64,000 bases of DNA. It comes from Buttiauxella agrestis ATCC 33320. GTDB lineage: Bacteria > Pseudomonadota > Gammaproteobacteria > Enterobacterales > Enterobacteriaceae. Shown piece after piece: positions 44,489 through 54,127 of this stretch. Position 1 is the first letter of the stretch, and each line of letters starts with the position of its first letter. The notes under the pieces are model-generated. The model was not told the origin of the DNA. It worked only from the letters and a program-made list of their open reading frames with translations, and ran no database searches. The position numbers were made by a program, and so were the translations under genes. The stretch spans positions 310,025 to 374,024 of the forward strand of contig NZ_JMPI01000022.1 in NCBI RefSeq assembly GCF_000735355.1, written 5' to 3'.

Positions 44489-44548
44489 ACTAACTCTCTC
44501 TTATTTAATTCGGCGACGAGATACTAACAAAGCATTATAGAGTAAAAA

Positions 44549-44562
44549 TTGATATGGATCAT
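44549..44562 (-). promoter_or_regulatory. FNR site upstream of focA-pflB (candidate)
   Basis: TTGATATGGATCAT is a 9 of 10 match to TTGAT-N4-ATCAA, centred about 67 bases before the focA start codon. focA-pflB is an established FNR-activated operon. A weaker copy, TTGATATTAATTAT, is at 44624-44637. Confidence 0.65.
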
Positions 44563-44811
44563 ATCTCGCCAAGCTTATAGGCCTGTTAAAAGCAGGTGAT
44601 TACCTGATTTTCAGCGTAAGTAATTGATATTAATTATAAAAATAAAGTTTAAAATTTATAACGTAATTTGATATTTACCCTCGAAGCCCAGGTGAATGGT
44701 TAATTAGAAATGAGTATTTCAATAATTTTGCAACAATATTTATAGCTTAAAATAATATTATTTCACCAATATTTAACTATTGGGTCACAAATGAAATTAT
44801 TGCGGTGACAA

Positions 44812-44842
44812 TAAAAACACGGGGCAATAAAAATCGCCCCGT
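44812..44842 (-). terminator. Terminator of ycaO
   Basis: Read leftward: ACGGGGC, loop GATTTTTATT, GCCCCGT, then GTTTTTAT. Lies 52 bases past the ycaO stop. Confidence 0.65.
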
Positions 44843-44893
44843 AATATAGCGTAAACCTGATGATTTACGCACCTTTACTCATATTTTATTACT

Positions 44894-46651
44894 TTATTTC
44901 CAGAAAGCCGCTTTTGCGCGTTGCAGTTTTTCATACGCGCCTAACAATGCCTGATGTGCAGGGAAAGCTTTCAGATCGCTGTCTACAGCTTGCAAGCCAT
45001 AGAATGGCGCTTCACCGCTCAGAGCAGCACTTGCTGCTTCTACTGTTTCTGCGCCGTACATACGGACGAAGGCATTCAGATATTGCAGTGGTTGGCGGTC
45101 TTCTTCCATCGCCAGTAACAGCAGGGTTTGCAGGCAGCGATAGTAGTTCGCACGCTCAGGGCTGAAAATAGAGGCGTTGAACTCCATCGTCCATTCAGTC
45201 CAGATAAGCGCCTGTTCGGTATCACCACCCGCCAACGCCAGCATGGCTTTCAGCTCGCCAATACGTAGCGTGTACCAACCGTTGTCTTTACCGGTAGCCA
45301 GGCCGAGCAGTTCACGCACACGGGTGAAATCATCATGACCTTCTTCATCTAACTGCGAGATCAGACCCAGATAATCCTGCTTTTCCCACTCACTTCCTGG
45401 CAGCGCCAGAATGGTGTCGCGCAGGTGATAACCCATATTGTTATTGGCAAGCAGCAAATCTTCTGCAGGATAGATATCGGACATTCCAGGCACGATGATA
45501 CGGCAAGCGTAAACATCCAGATGTTGGTAATCGGCGATGTATACTTCTTGATCTTCTGCGTCAAAGATGGCCATCAAAGTGGCGAATTCTTCTTCTGTTG
45601 TGCCGGAGAAACTCCAGTCAACAAACGGATAGTCAGCATCCTGCTTGAACATATCCCATGAAATCAGGCCGCTTGAGTCAATGAAGTGAGTTTCCAGGTT
45701 CGCATGTTCGGCCACTTCTTCGTCATCAAAAGTAGGCGGAGTGAACACGTCCAGGTCTTTTAAACCACGGCCCTGAAGCAGTTCAGTCACTGTACGCTCT
45801 AGCGCAACACCAAAATCAGGATGCGCGCCGAAGGAAGCAAAACAGGTCCCGTTTGCTGGGTTGAATAATACAACGCAGATAACCGGATATTTGCCGCCTA
45901 ATGAACCGTCGTAAGCGAAGATTGGGAAACCTTCAGCTTCCAGTGTGGCAATGGATTCAACCACGCCAGGATAGCGAGCCAACACTTCCTGTGGGATTTC
46001 CGGCAGGCTGATGCTTTCCGCGATAATGCGGTTTTTAATGTAACGCTCAAAAACTTCTGAAAGCCCCTGAACACGGGCTTCGTTTGCGGTGTTCCCTGCA
46101 GACATCCCATTAGAAACATACAAATTCCCGATGATGTTCATCGGAATATAGACTGTTTCTTGATCGGATTGGCGGGTAAATGGCAGAGCGCAGATCCCGC
46201 GCTCTTCATTACCTGATTGCAGGTCAATCAGCATGCCTGCGGTGACTTCGTTTTCAGGATCGTAGAACGCACGCAGACGGTCGTCGAGAATACCTTCTGG
46301 CAACTGCTCGTCTTCAGGAATCGGGAACCACTTCTCGTTTGGATAATGCACAAACGGGCCATTGGCAATGGTTTTGCCCAACCAGAAATCAGCGAAGAAG
46401 TAATTGGTCGACAGGCGTTCGAAATATTCGCCCAACGCGGATGCTAACGCTGCTTTTTTAGTCGCACCCTTACCGTTGGTGAAGCACAGTGCGCTGTCTT
46501 TATCACGAATATGAACGGACCAGACGTTAGGGACCGGATTTAACCAGGAGGCTTCTTCTATATTAAAGCCAAGATCGGCAAGCTTGGTCTGGAAGCGAGC
46601 GATGGAATCTTCCAGGGCGGCATCTTTGCCAGGAATAAAGGTTTGAGTCAT
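44894..46651 (-). CDS. ycaO: Ribosomal protein S12 methylthiotransferase accessory factor YcaO
   Basis: A 585-residue YcaO-superfamily ATP-binding protein. In E. coli it helps RimO beta-methylthiolate Asp88 of ribosomal protein S12; the wider family activates amide backbones in azoline and thioamide synthesis. ATP-site stretches are visible in GKGATKKAALASALGEYFERLS (about 58-79), EARVQGLSEVFERYIKNR and the DFGVALERTVTELLQGR region. The C-terminal TPR-like domain ends AKAAFWK. It is one residue shorter than E. coli YcaO (586) and divergent from ycaP. No peptide-precursor gene is adjacent, so a peptide-modifying role is not suggested here. Confidence 0.96.
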   Translation of the reverse strand: MTQTFIPGKDAALEDSIARFQTKLADLGFNIEEASWLNPVPNVWSVHIRDKDSALCFTNGKGATKKAALASALGEYFERLSTNYFFADFWLGKTIANGPFVHYPNEKWFPIPEDEQLPEGILDDRLRAFYDPENEVTAGMLIDLQSGNEERGICALPFTRQSDQETVYIPMNIIGNLYVSNGMSAGNTANEARVQGLSEVFERYIKNRIIAESISLPEIPQEVLARYPGVVESIATLEAEGFPIFAYDGSLGGKYPVICVVLFNPANGTCFASFGAHPDFGVALERTVTELLQGRGLKDLDVFTPPTFDDEEVAEHANLETHFIDSSGLISWDMFKQDADYPFVDWSFSGTTEEEFATLMAIFDAEDQEVYIADYQHLDVYACRIIVPGMSDIYPAEDLLLANNNMGYHLRDTILALPGSEWEKQDYLGLISQLDEEGHDDFTRVRELLGLATGKDNGWYTLRIGELKAMLALAGGDTEQALIWTEWTMEFNASIFSPERANYYRCLQTLLLLAMEEDRQPLQYLNAFVRMYGAETVEAASAALSGEAPFYGLQAVDSDLKAFPAHQALLGAYEKLQRAKAAFWK

Positions 46652-46789
46652 GAGGTTTCACTTTTGTCGTACGCAAAGCGCGCAATGATACGGGTTTTAG
46701 CCAACTGACGCTATCGTCAGCGGCAAGCAGGCGGCCTTAGCATAACAGGCTATGCTTATTGCTAGTAACCTACTGTTATGGCGGTATAA

Positions 46790-47482
46790 ATGAAGAGTTT
46801 TGATCTCCAGCGGATGGCGCTAGACAAAGTCCCTTTAGATTTTCTGTGGGAAGTGGCTTTTCGTAGCCTTTACACCTTTGTGCTCGTGTTCCTGTTTTTA
46901 AAGATAACCGGGCGGCGTGGCGTAAGGCAGATGTCGTTGTTTGAAGTGTTGATAATTCTGACTCTTGGCTCAGCGGCAGGTGATGTGGCGTTTTATGACG
47001 ATGTGCCGATGCTGCCTGTCTTCGTCGTATTCATGACTCTCGCTTGCTTATATCGTTTGGCGATGTGGTTGATGAGCCACAGTGAAAAACTCGAAAATCT
47101 GATGGAAGGAAAACCCGCGGTAATAATAGAAGAAGGTGAGTTTGCCTGGGAAAAAATGAAGGCTCAAAACATGACCGAATTTGAGTTCTTCATGGAACTA
47201 CGCCTGCATGGTGTAGAGCATTTGGGGCAGGTTCGGTTGGCGATATTAGAAACTAACGGACAGATTAGCGTCTATTACTTCCCCGATGATTTGGTCAGGC
47301 CGGGTTTATCTATATTGCCTGAGTATTGTAGCGAGCGTTTCGAGAGGGTTCCGGAGGATGGGGATTACGCCTGCATTCGATGTAGTGAAGTGTTGACGTT
47401 AAACGCAGGAGCAAAAATTCTTTGTCCACGCTGTAAACATCATCAATGGGTCAAAGCCAGCACGGCAACACGAGTCACCTGA
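46790..47482 (+). CDS. ycaP: DUF421 (UPF0702) inner-membrane protein YcaP
   Basis: A 230-residue protein with three N-terminal transmembrane helices (LYTFVLVFLFLKITGRRGVRQ, then MSLFEVLIILTLGSAAGDVAF and a third around 75-90) and a cytoplasmic domain with EFFMELRLHGVEHLGQVRLAILETNGQISVY. The C-terminus has two CxxC pairs (CIRCSE and CPRCKH), a likely zinc ribbon. Function is unknown. It is divergent from ycaO, as in E. coli, and separated from serC by 160 bases. Confidence 0.94.
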   Translation: MKSFDLQRMALDKVPLDFLWEVAFRSLYTFVLVFLFLKITGRRGVRQMSLFEVLIILTLGSAAGDVAFYDDVPMLPVFVVFMTLACLYRLAMWLMSHSEKLENLMEGKPAVIIEEGEFAWEKMKAQNMTEFEFFMELRLHGVEHLGQVRLAILETNGQISVYYFPDDLVRPGLSILPEYCSERFERVPEDGDYACIRCSEVLTLNAGAKILCPRCKHHQWVKASTATRVT

Positions 47483-47528
47483 CGGGCGTTTATCGGGTGT
47501 TTAATTCAGCGATTAGTTGATTCTGTTG

Positions 47529-47544
47529 TGTGATTTTGCGCACA
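47529..47544 (+). promoter_or_regulatory. Candidate CRP site upstream of serC-aroA
   Basis: TGTGATTTTGCGCACA fits TGTGA-N6-TCACA with one mismatch. It lies about 100 bases before the serC start. In E. coli serC-aroA is reported to be under CRP and Lrp control, so the site is plausible. Confidence 0.5.
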
Positions 47545-47642
47545 TTACCGCAGCATGCCGTATTAACCATTGCAGCCTCAGCATCTCAATGATAAAACCG
47601 AATATGTGGTAAAACTTATGACTCTAAGCGTGGTGAGGGGAA

Positions 47643-48728
47643 ATGACTCAGGTATACAATTTTAGTTCCGGCCCGGCGATGCTACCGGCTGATGTACTTC
47701 GTCGTGCACAAAATGAACTCTGTGACTGGCAAGGTTTAGGCACCTCCGTAATGGAGATAAGCCACCGCAGTAAAGAGTTTATTCAGGTTGCTGAAGAAGC
47801 TGAAAAAGATTTTCGCGATCTGCTGCAAATCCCCTCGAACTACAAAGTTTTATTCTGTCACGGTGGTGGTCGCGGACAATTCGCGGGCGTTCCGCTCAAT
47901 ATTCTGGGTGACAAAACTACCGCTGACTACGTTGACGGAGGCTACTGGGCGAGCAGTGCAGTAAAAGAAGCACATAAATACTGCAACCCCAATGTTATTG
48001 ATGCCAAAGTCACTGTTGACGGTCTGCGCGCCATCAAACCGATGAGCGAATGGCAAGTTTCTGAAAACAGTGCTTATCTGCATTTCTGCCCAAACGAAAC
48101 CATTGATGGCATTGCTATTCATGAAGCGCCAGATTTTGGCGACACCGTTGTTGTTGCTGACTACTCATCCTCTATCTTGTCGCATCCGATGGACGTTAGC
48201 CGCTTTGGCGTAATTTACGCTGGCGCGCAGAAGAACATCGGCCCGGCGGGTCTGACGCTGGTCATCGTGCGTGAAGATTTGCTCGGTAAGGCGCATAAAG
48301 CGTGCCCGTCGATTCTTGATTACACCGTGCTTAATGACAATGATTCTATGTTTAACACCCCGCCAACCTTCGCCTGGTATCTTTCAGGTCTGGTGTTTAA
48401 ATGGCTGAAAGAGCAGGGCGGCGTTGAAACGATGGACAAAATCAATCGGGCGAAAGCAGAACTGTTGTACGGCGTGATTGATAAAAGCGATTTCTATCGT
48501 AACGATGTTGCTTCGGCGAACCGTTCACGCATGAACGTGCCATTCCAGTTGGCTGACAGCGCACTCGACAAACTGTTCCTCGAAGAGTCCTTTGCTGCGG
48601 GTCTGCATGCGCTGAAAGGCCACCGCGTTGTCGGTGGGATGCGTGCCTCCATCTATAACGCCATGCCGCTTGAAGGCGTTAAAGCATTAACCAACTTTAT
48701 GGTCGATTTTGAACGTCGCCACGGTTAA
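47643..48728 (+). CDS. serC: Phosphoserine/phosphohydroxythreonine aminotransferase
   Basis: A 361-residue class V PLP aminotransferase that makes phosphoserine (serine pathway) and 4-phosphohydroxythreonine (pyridoxal phosphate pathway). It begins [18 protein letters not shown], and the PLP lysine is in [13 protein letters not shown] (about residue 197). [14 protein letters not shown] is the phosphate-binding loop region. It is the first gene of the serC-aroA operon, with a hairpin in the 77-base gap. Confidence 0.98.
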   Translation: MTQVYNFSSGPAMLPADVLRRAQNELCDWQGLGTSVMEISHRSKEFIQVAEEAEKDFRDLLQIPSNYKVLFCHGGGRGQFAGVPLNILGDKTTADYVDGGYWASSAVKEAHKYCNPNVIDAKVTVDGLRAIKPMSEWQVSENSAYLHFCPNETIDGIAIHEAPDFGDTVVVADYSSSILSHPMDVSRFGVIYAGAQKNIGPAGLTLVIVREDLLGKAHKACPSILDYTVLNDNDSMFNTPPTFAWYLSGLVFKWLKEQGGVETMDKINRAKAELLYGVIDKSDFYRNDVASANRSRMNVPFQLADSALDKLFLEESFAAGLHALKGHRVVGGMRASIYNAMPLEGVKALTNFMVDFERRHG

Positions 48729-48748
48729 TTGCTGTTAGTTGTGATTAT

Positions 48749-48775
48749 CCCCGCGACATGCTTCGCGGGGGTTTT
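48749..48775 (+). terminator. Attenuator-like hairpin between serC and aroA
   Basis: CCCCGCG-ACATGCTT-CGCGGGG followed by GTTTTATT. The 7-bp GC-rich stem and short T tract suggest partial termination, which would set a serC:aroA ratio. A similar intercistronic terminator exists in the E. coli operon. Confidence 0.75.
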
Positions 48776-48805
48776 ATTCTGTTTTGAGTTGAGAGTATTT
48801 TCCCC

Positions 48806-50092
48806 ATGCTGGAATCCCTGACGTTACAACCCATCGCATTGGTCGACGGCACAATTAACCTCCCTGGTTCAAAAAGTGTTTCTAACCGAGCACTGCTACT
48901 TGCAGCGCTGGCTAATGGCACTACCGAACTGACTAATTTGCTGGATAGTGACGATGTGCGTCACATGCTTAACGCGCTGAAAGCCTTGGGGGTGAGTTAT
49001 ACACTTTCCGCGGATCGTACGCGTTGTGAAGTCACAGGAATGGGTGGCCCGTTACAAGCCTCAGGTGAGCTTGAACTGTTTTTAGGTAACGCGGGTACGG
49101 CAATGCGCCCACTGGCGGCGGCATTATGTCTGGGCAGTAACAACATCGTGCTGACGGGTGAACCGCGCATGAAAGAACGTCCAATCGGCCATTTGGTTGA
49201 TGCTTTACGCCAGGGCGGCGCGCAGATTGATTACCTGGAGCAAGAAAACTATCCGCCGTTGCGTCTGCGTGGTGGTTTTAGTGGCGGGCAGGTTTCTGTC
49301 GATGGCAGTGTCTCCAGCCAGTTCTTGACTGCACTTTTAATGACGGCGCCACTGGCAGCAAACGACACCGAAATCACTATCAAAGGTGAGTTGGTATCGA
49401 AACCTTATATCGACATCACACTGCACCTGATGAAAACCTTCGGTGTAGAAGTGGAAAACCGGGATTACCGTAGTTTTGTGATTCGTGGCAGCCAACAGTA
49501 CACCTCACCAGGCGCTTATCTGGTGGAAGGTGATGCTTCATCAGCGTCCTATTTCCTCGCAGCTGGTGCCATTAAAGGTGGTACGGTAAAAGTGACCGGT
49601 ATCGGGCGCAATAGCGTCCAGGGTGATATTCGCTTTGCAGATGTGCTCGAAGCAATGGGTGCAAAAGTGACGTGGGGAGAGGATTTTATCGCCTGCGAGC
49701 GCGGAGAACTCAACGCTATTGATATGGATATGAACCATATTCCTGATGCAGCGATGACCATTGCAACTGCGGCTTTGTTTGCTAAAGGCACCACTACATT
49801 GCGCAATATTTATAACTGGCGCGTGAAAGAGACTGACCGCCTGAGTGCAATGGCTACAGAGTTGCGCAAAGTTGGAGCGGTGGTGGAAGAGGGCGAAGAT
49901 TACATCACTGTGACTCCCCCCGCTCAGCTACAAGTTGCAGAAATCGGGACTTATAACGATCACCGCATGGCGATGTGTTTCTCGCTGGTGGCATTGTCGG
50001 ACACTCCGGTCACGATTCTTGATCCGAAATGTACAGCCAAAACCTTCCCTGACTACTTTGAACAATTAGCACGCATCAGCACTCTCGTGTAG
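48806..50092 (+). CDS. aroA: 3-phosphoshikimate 1-carboxyvinyltransferase (EPSP synthase)
   Basis: A 428-residue shikimate-pathway enzyme that joins phosphoenolpyruvate to shikimate 3-phosphate. Family motifs are [18 protein letters not shown] (about 19-36), [17 protein letters not shown] (about 92-108, with the Gly and Pro of the glyphosate-sensitive class I type), [18 protein letters not shown] and [17 protein letters not shown]. Second gene of serC-aroA. One residue longer than E. coli AroA. Confidence 0.98.
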   Translation: MLESLTLQPIALVDGTINLPGSKSVSNRALLLAALANGTTELTNLLDSDDVRHMLNALKALGVSYTLSADRTRCEVTGMGGPLQASGELELFLGNAGTAMRPLAAALCLGSNNIVLTGEPRMKERPIGHLVDALRQGGAQIDYLEQENYPPLRLRGGFSGGQVSVDGSVSSQFLTALLMTAPLAANDTEITIKGELVSKPYIDITLHLMKTFGVEVENRDYRSFVIRGSQQYTSPGAYLVEGDASSASYFLAAGAIKGGTVKVTGIGRNSVQGDIRFADVLEAMGAKVTWGEDFIACERGELNAIDMDMNHIPDAAMTIATAALFAKGTTTLRNIYNWRVKETDRLSAMATELRKVGAVVEEGEDYITVTPPAQLQVAEIGTYNDHRMAMCFSLVALSDTPVTILDPKCTAKTFPDYFEQLARISTLV

Positions 50093-50105
50093 CGTACAAC
50101 ATTAT

Positions 50106-50138
50106 GCTCCGGTCATTGCGTGTACCGGAGCCTATTTT
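50106..50138 (+). terminator. Terminator of serC-aroA
   Basis: GCTCCGGT, loop CATTGCGTGT, ACCGGAGC, then CTATTTT. Perfect 8-bp stem 14 bases past the aroA stop. Confidence 0.75.
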
Positions 50139-50255
50139 AACTACACCGCTTAGTATCAATCCCGCGCTTAATATCAACTCCGTTTTCATACCCTTGCTTT
50201 TATTGCACCAGCGTGTACCGCTGTTAATCTCGCTTCCGATTTAATCGACAAATCA

Positions 50256-50810
50256 ATGATTTGTTTCATGTATAGCTCATCAATGGAAGATAACTATGAA
50301 GACGTTAAAAATGGCAGCACTGTTAATTACAAAGTGTATTTGACCAGTGATGTAAATGCCTGGGCAATGGCTGACGGTTGTGTGCGTGTGTATAGCGGCC
50401 TGATGGATATGATGACTGATAACGAAGTGGAAGGCGTTTTGGGCCATGAAATGGGACACATTGCGATGGGTCACACTCGAGAAAAAATGCAAACGGCGTA
50501 TGCGACAATGGCCGCTCGTGATGCAGTCTCAGCAACCAGTGGTGTCGCTTCGCAGCTATCTCAATCGCAACTTGGTGATTTGGTCGAAGGGGTCATCAAT
50601 GCAACATTCTCGCGTAGTGAAGAATCTGAAGCGGATGATTTCTCATATGATTTGCTGAAAAAATGCGGTATCAGCACCCAAGGTCTTGCCAGCAGTTTTG
50701 ATAAACTGGCAACGCTGAGCGGAACAGCAAAATCTATGTTTGATTCACATCCACCTTCAACGGAACGTGCGCAGCATATTCGCGAACGCATAGCAGCTGA
50801 TAAAAAATAA
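50256..50810 (+). pseudogene. ycaL: M48-family metalloprotease YcaL, N-terminally truncated
   Basis: The 184-residue frame contains the complete catalytic core of YcaL, a periplasmic lipoprotein protease: VNYKVYLTSDVNAWAMADGCVRVYSG, the zinc motif HEMGH (in LGHEMGHIAMGH), the third ligand region SEESEADDFSYDLL, and the C-terminal SHPPSTERAQHIRERIA. The usual protein is about 254 residues; the first 90 or so, including the signal peptide and lipobox cysteine, are missing. Upstream of VNYKVY only about 22 unrelated residues follow the first ATG, there is no Shine-Dalgarno, and the open frame above it (to a TAA near 50185) has no ATG, GTG or TTG start. Without a signal the product would stay in the cytoplasm, so I call it a probable pseudogene. 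Confidence 0.75.
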
Positions 50811-50989
50811 TCTACCTCTCTGATTTTAGGGCTGGTTTTTCCCAGCCCTGTCTCAATTCGCGCAATTCTTCTACACTCAGCCCTATTAACGACGATAATT
50901 GGCACGAAAGATAACGGTCAGGGTTCTGGCGGCGTATAATACGCGGCGTTTCTATTTCAGGTCCGCAATTCCAGCGAGAGGAGAGTAAG

Positions 50990-51676
50990 ATGACGGCACC
51001 CGCCCCGGTAATAACAATTGATGGCCCAAGCGGCGCAGGTAAAGGCACGCTTTGTAAAGCCATGGCGGAAGCGTTGCAATGGCATCTGCTTGATTCCGGC
51101 GCGATTTACCGCGTTCTGGCATTAGCGGCTCTACATCACCAGGTAGATGTGACCTCTGAAGATGCATTGGTTCCGTTGGCCGCTCACCTTGATGTGCGCT
51201 TTGTTGCCAATAATGGCAATCTGGAAGTCATCCTCGAAGGCGAAGATGTCAGCGCTGAAATCCGTACCCAGGAAGTTGCCAACGCTGCTTCTCAAGTCGC
51301 TGCTTTCCCGCGTGTCCGCGAAGCCTTGTTGCGTCGCCAGCGTGCTTTCAGAGAAGCGCCGGGCTTGATTGCTGATGGACGTGATATGGGGACGGTTGTT
51401 TTCCCTGATGCCCCAGTAAAAATATTCCTCGATGCGTCTTCCGAAGAGCGTGCGCACAGACGTATGCTACAGTTGCAGGAAAAGGGCTTTAGTGTTAACT
51501 TTGAGCGCCTTTTGGCAGAAATTAAAGAACGTGATGACCGTGACCGTAACCGTGCAGTAGCGCCGTTAGTGCCAGCCGCAGATGCGTTGGTGCTGGACTC
51601 AACCAGCATGTCCATTGAAGACGTCATCAAACAAGCGCTGAGTTATGCGCAGAAAATTTTAACACCAGCACAATAG
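50990..51676 (+). CDS. cmk: Cytidylate kinase
   Basis: A 228-residue nucleoside monophosphate kinase that phosphorylates CMP and dCMP. The P-loop is GPSGAGKGT (about 12-20), the CMP-binding region contains [14 protein letters not shown], and [20 protein letters not shown] follows with the conserved Arg and Asp. The insert typical of the bacterial long form is present. GGAGAG precedes the ATG. The stop lies inside the terminator stem that separates it from rpsA. Confidence 0.98.
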   Translation: MTAPAPVITIDGPSGAGKGTLCKAMAEALQWHLLDSGAIYRVLALAALHHQVDVTSEDALVPLAAHLDVRFVANNGNLEVILEGEDVSAEIRTQEVANAASQVAAFPRVREALLRRQRAFREAPGLIADGRDMGTVVFPDAPVKIFLDASSEERAHRRMLQLQEKGFSVNFERLLAEIKERDDRDRNRAVAPLVPAADALVLDSTSMSIEDVIKQALSYAQKILTPAQ

Positions 51677-51700
51677 TCAATATTGTGCTGGTGTGTGTTT
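51662..51700 (+). terminator. Terminator between cmk and rpsA, overlapping the cmk stop
   Basis: Perfect 14-bp stem, ACACCAGCACAATA and TATTGTGCTGGTGT, loop GTCAA, then GTGTTTTG. The left arm contains the last codons of cmk and its TAG, so ribosomes finishing cmk would melt it. Confidence 0.7.
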
Positions 51701-51871
51701 TGTCATATTTGTCATGATATTGCCATAGTGGTATCCTGACATATCGGGTAGTTTTTTACCCCTGTAACCTAAACCCTGTCGGCATGGAGCCAATGGCGGG
51801 GTATGTGAAACAACCCCATTCGGCGGGATGCTAAATGGACGTTAAACTAAAGAACCTTGAAGATTAACAAC

Positions 51872-53548
51872 ATGACTGAATCTTTCGCTCAACTCTTTGA
51901 AGAATCCCTGAAAACAATCGAAACCCGTCCGGGTTCCATCGTTCGTGGCGTAGTAGTTGCTATCGACAAAGATATCGTACTGGTTGACGCTGGTCTGAAA
52001 TCTGAGTCTGCAATTCCTGTAGAGCAGTTCAAAAATGCTGCTGGCGAACTGGAAATCCAGGTTGGTGACGAAGTTGATGTTGCTCTGGACGCTGTTGAAG
52101 ATGGCTTTGGCGAAACTCTGCTGTCCCGTGAAAAAGCTAAGCGTCACGAAGCTTGGATCACGCTGGAAAAAGCTTACGAAGAAGCTGAGACTGTGGTCGG
52201 TATCATCAACGGCAAAGTTAAGGGTGGCTTCACTGTAGAGCTGAACGGTATTCGTGCGTTCCTGCCAGGTTCACTGGTAGATGTTCGTCCGGTACGTGAC
52301 ACTCTGCACCTGGAAGGCAAAGAGCTTGAGTTCAAAGTCATCAAGCTGGACCAGAAGCGTAACAACGTTGTTGTTTCTCGTCGTGCAGTTATCGAATCTG
52401 AAAACAGCGCAGAACGTGATCAACTGCTGGAAAACCTGCAAGAAGGCATGGAAGTTAAAGGTATCGTTAAGAACCTTACTGACTACGGTGCATTCGTTGA
52501 TCTGGGCGGCGTTGACGGCCTGCTGCACATCACTGATATGGCATGGAAACGCGTTAAGCATCCAAGCGAAATCGTGAATGTTGGCGATGAAATTACCGTT
52601 AAAGTACTGAAGTTCGACCGTGAGCGTACTCGTGTGTCTCTGGGTCTGAAGCAACTGGGCGAAGATCCATGGGTCGCTATCGCTAAGCGTTATCCAGAAG
52701 GTACCAAACTGACTGGTCGCGTGACTAACCTGACTGATTACGGCTGCTTCGTAGAAATCGAAGAAGGCGTTGAAGGCCTGGTTCACGTTTCCGAAATGGA
52801 TTGGACCAACAAAAACATCCACCCATCCAAAGTTGTTAACGTTGGTGATGTAGTGGAAGTTATGGTTCTGGATATCGACGAAGAACGTCGTCGTATCTCC
52901 CTGGGTCTGAAGCAGTGCAAATCTAACCCATGGCAGCTGTTCGCTGAAACCCACAACAAGGGCGACCGCGTTGAAGGTAAAATCAAGTCAATCACTGACT
53001 TCGGTATCTTCATCGGCCTGGACGGTGGCATCGACGGCCTGGTTCACCTGTCTGATATCTCCTGGAACGTTGCAGGCGAAGAAGCAGTACGTGAATACAA
53101 GAAAGGCGACGAAATCGCGGCTGTGGTTCTGCAAGTTGACGCAGAGCGTGAGCGTATCTCCCTGGGTGTTAAACAACTCGCAGAAGATCCGTTCAACAAC
53201 TACGTTGCACTGAACAAGAAAGGTACTATCGTTACTGGTAAAGTAACAGCAGTTGACGCGAAAGGTGCTACAGTTGAATTAGCAGATGGCGTAGAAGGCT
53301 ACCTGCGTGCTTCTGAAGCTTCCCGTGACCGCGTTGAAGATGCAACTCTGGTTCTGAGCGTAGGCGACGACGTTGAAGCTAAATTCACCGGTGTTGACCG
53401 TAAAAACCGTGTTGTGAGCCTGTCTGTTCGTGCTAAGGACGAAGCTGACGAGAAAGATGCAATCGCTACTGTTAACAACAAACAGGAAGATGCACCGAAC
53501 TTCTCTAACGCTATGGCTGAAGCATTCAAAGCAGCTAAAGGCGAGTAA
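51872..53548 (+). CDS. rpsA: 30S ribosomal protein S1
   Basis: A 558-residue protein with six S1 OB-fold repeats. The first two bind the ribosome and the rest bind mRNA. Repeats are seen as [88 protein letters not shown] and [20 protein letters not shown]. The start is the ATG at 51872 ([12 protein letters not shown]); an in-frame TTG at 51857 is not used. Codon bias is strong, as expected for a ribosomal protein. The leader (about 170 bases) probably carries autoregulatory structure as in E. coli, but I did not resolve it. Confidence 0.99.
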   Translation: MTESFAQLFEESLKTIETRPGSIVRGVVVAIDKDIVLVDAGLKSESAIPVEQFKNAAGELEIQVGDEVDVALDAVEDGFGETLLSREKAKRHEAWITLEKAYEEAETVVGIINGKVKGGFTVELNGIRAFLPGSLVDVRPVRDTLHLEGKELEFKVIKLDQKRNNVVVSRRAVIESENSAERDQLLENLQEGMEVKGIVKNLTDYGAFVDLGGVDGLLHITDMAWKRVKHPSEIVNVGDEITVKVLKFDRERTRVSLGLKQLGEDPWVAIAKRYPEGTKLTGRVTNLTDYGCFVEIEEGVEGLVHVSEMDWTNKNIHPSKVVNVGDVVEVMVLDIDEERRRISLGLKQCKSNPWQLFAETHNKGDRVEGKIKSITDFGIFIGLDGGIDGLVHLSDISWNVAGEEAVREYKKGDEIAAVVLQVDAERERISLGVKQLAEDPFNNYVALNKKGTIVTGKVTAVDAKGATVELADGVEGYLRASEASRDRVEDATLVLSVGDDVEAKFTGVDRKNRVVSLSVRAKDEADEKDAIATVNNKQEDAPNFSNAMAEAFKAAKGE

Positions 53549-53566
53549 TCGTCTGAGCACTAAATC

Positions 53567-53590
53567 AGGGCGGCTACGGCCGCCCTTGTT
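53567..53590 (+). terminator. Terminator-like hairpin between rpsA and ihfB
   Basis: AGGGCGGC-TACG-GCCGCCCT followed by TGTT. Strong stem with a weak T tract, so part of the rpsA transcript probably reads into ihfB. Confidence 0.65.
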
Positions 53591-53638
53591 CGATTGATAG
53601 CTGTAAGTTAATTTTCCTGAAAGGAAACCGGAGGAATC

Positions 53639-53926
53639 ATGACCAAGTCAGAATTGATAGAAAGACTTGCAACTTCGCAATCTCACATCCCGGCGAAAGC
53701 TGTAGAAGATGCAGTGAAAGAGATGCTGGAGCATATGGCCTCTACTCTCGCCCAAGGTGAGCGTATTGAAATCCGGGGTTTCGGCAGTTTTTCCTTACAC
53801 TATCGCGCACCTCGCACCGGACGTAATCCAAAAACTGGCGATAAAGTGGATCTGGAAGGCAAATACGTTCCGCACTTTAAACCAGGTAAAGAATTGCGTG
53901 ACCGCGCCAACATTTACGGTAATTAA
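53639..53926 (+). CDS. ihfB: Integration host factor subunit beta
   Basis: A 95-residue HU/IHF-family DNA-bending protein; it pairs with IhfA. The HU-family signature lies in [20 protein letters not shown], with the intercalating Pro in the arm RNPKTG (about residues 62-67). It begins [19 protein letters not shown] with GGAGGA upstream. One residue longer than E. coli at the C-terminus (ends IYGN). Confidence 0.98.
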   Translation: MTKSELIERLATSQSHIPAKAVEDAVKEMLEHMASTLAQGERIEIRGFGSFSLHYRAPRTGRNPKTGDKVDLEGKYVPHFKPGKELRDRANIYGN

Positions 53927-53950
53927 GTCTTCGGACTTGATCCTCAAGAG

Positions 53951-53975
53951 CGGCACCTTAGGGTGCCGTTTTTTT
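53951..53975 (+). terminator. Intrinsic terminator of ihfB
   Basis: CGGCACC-TTAG-GGTGCCG followed by seven T, 25 bases past the ihfB stop. Confidence 0.92.
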
Positions 53976-54127
53976 ATACTCAAAATCTGTCTTTTCGAGC
54001 AGACTCGCAAAATTCATGAGCGTTACTTTTTAGAGCGTAAAACCCTGGAACCCTCATCGGAAAGTCAATAAAACCTGACTGACTCTAATGATTAGATATC
54101 TCAGACTGCCCTCAACAAGGAGGTTCT

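Larger units (their letters stand above)
44489..44893. other. focA upstream regulatory region
   Basis: 405 AT-rich bases between ycaO and focA, both leftward. I find no gene. It contains FNR-like sites at 44549-44562 and (weaker) 44624-44637, and the ycaO terminator at 44819-44842. E. coli has a multi-promoter FNR/ArcA/IHF control region at this place. Confidence 0.65.

Noticed and set aside
44894-46651. ycaO as part of an azoline or thioamide peptide cluster
   Set aside because: Neighbours are focA and ycaP as in E. coli, no precursor peptide or partner enzyme is adjacent, and the protein is a full-length match to the S12-modifying YcaO.
53639-54071. Extra frame overlapping ihfB (53757-54071)
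   Set aside because: Frame-shifted shadow running through the ihfB terminator; no independent support.
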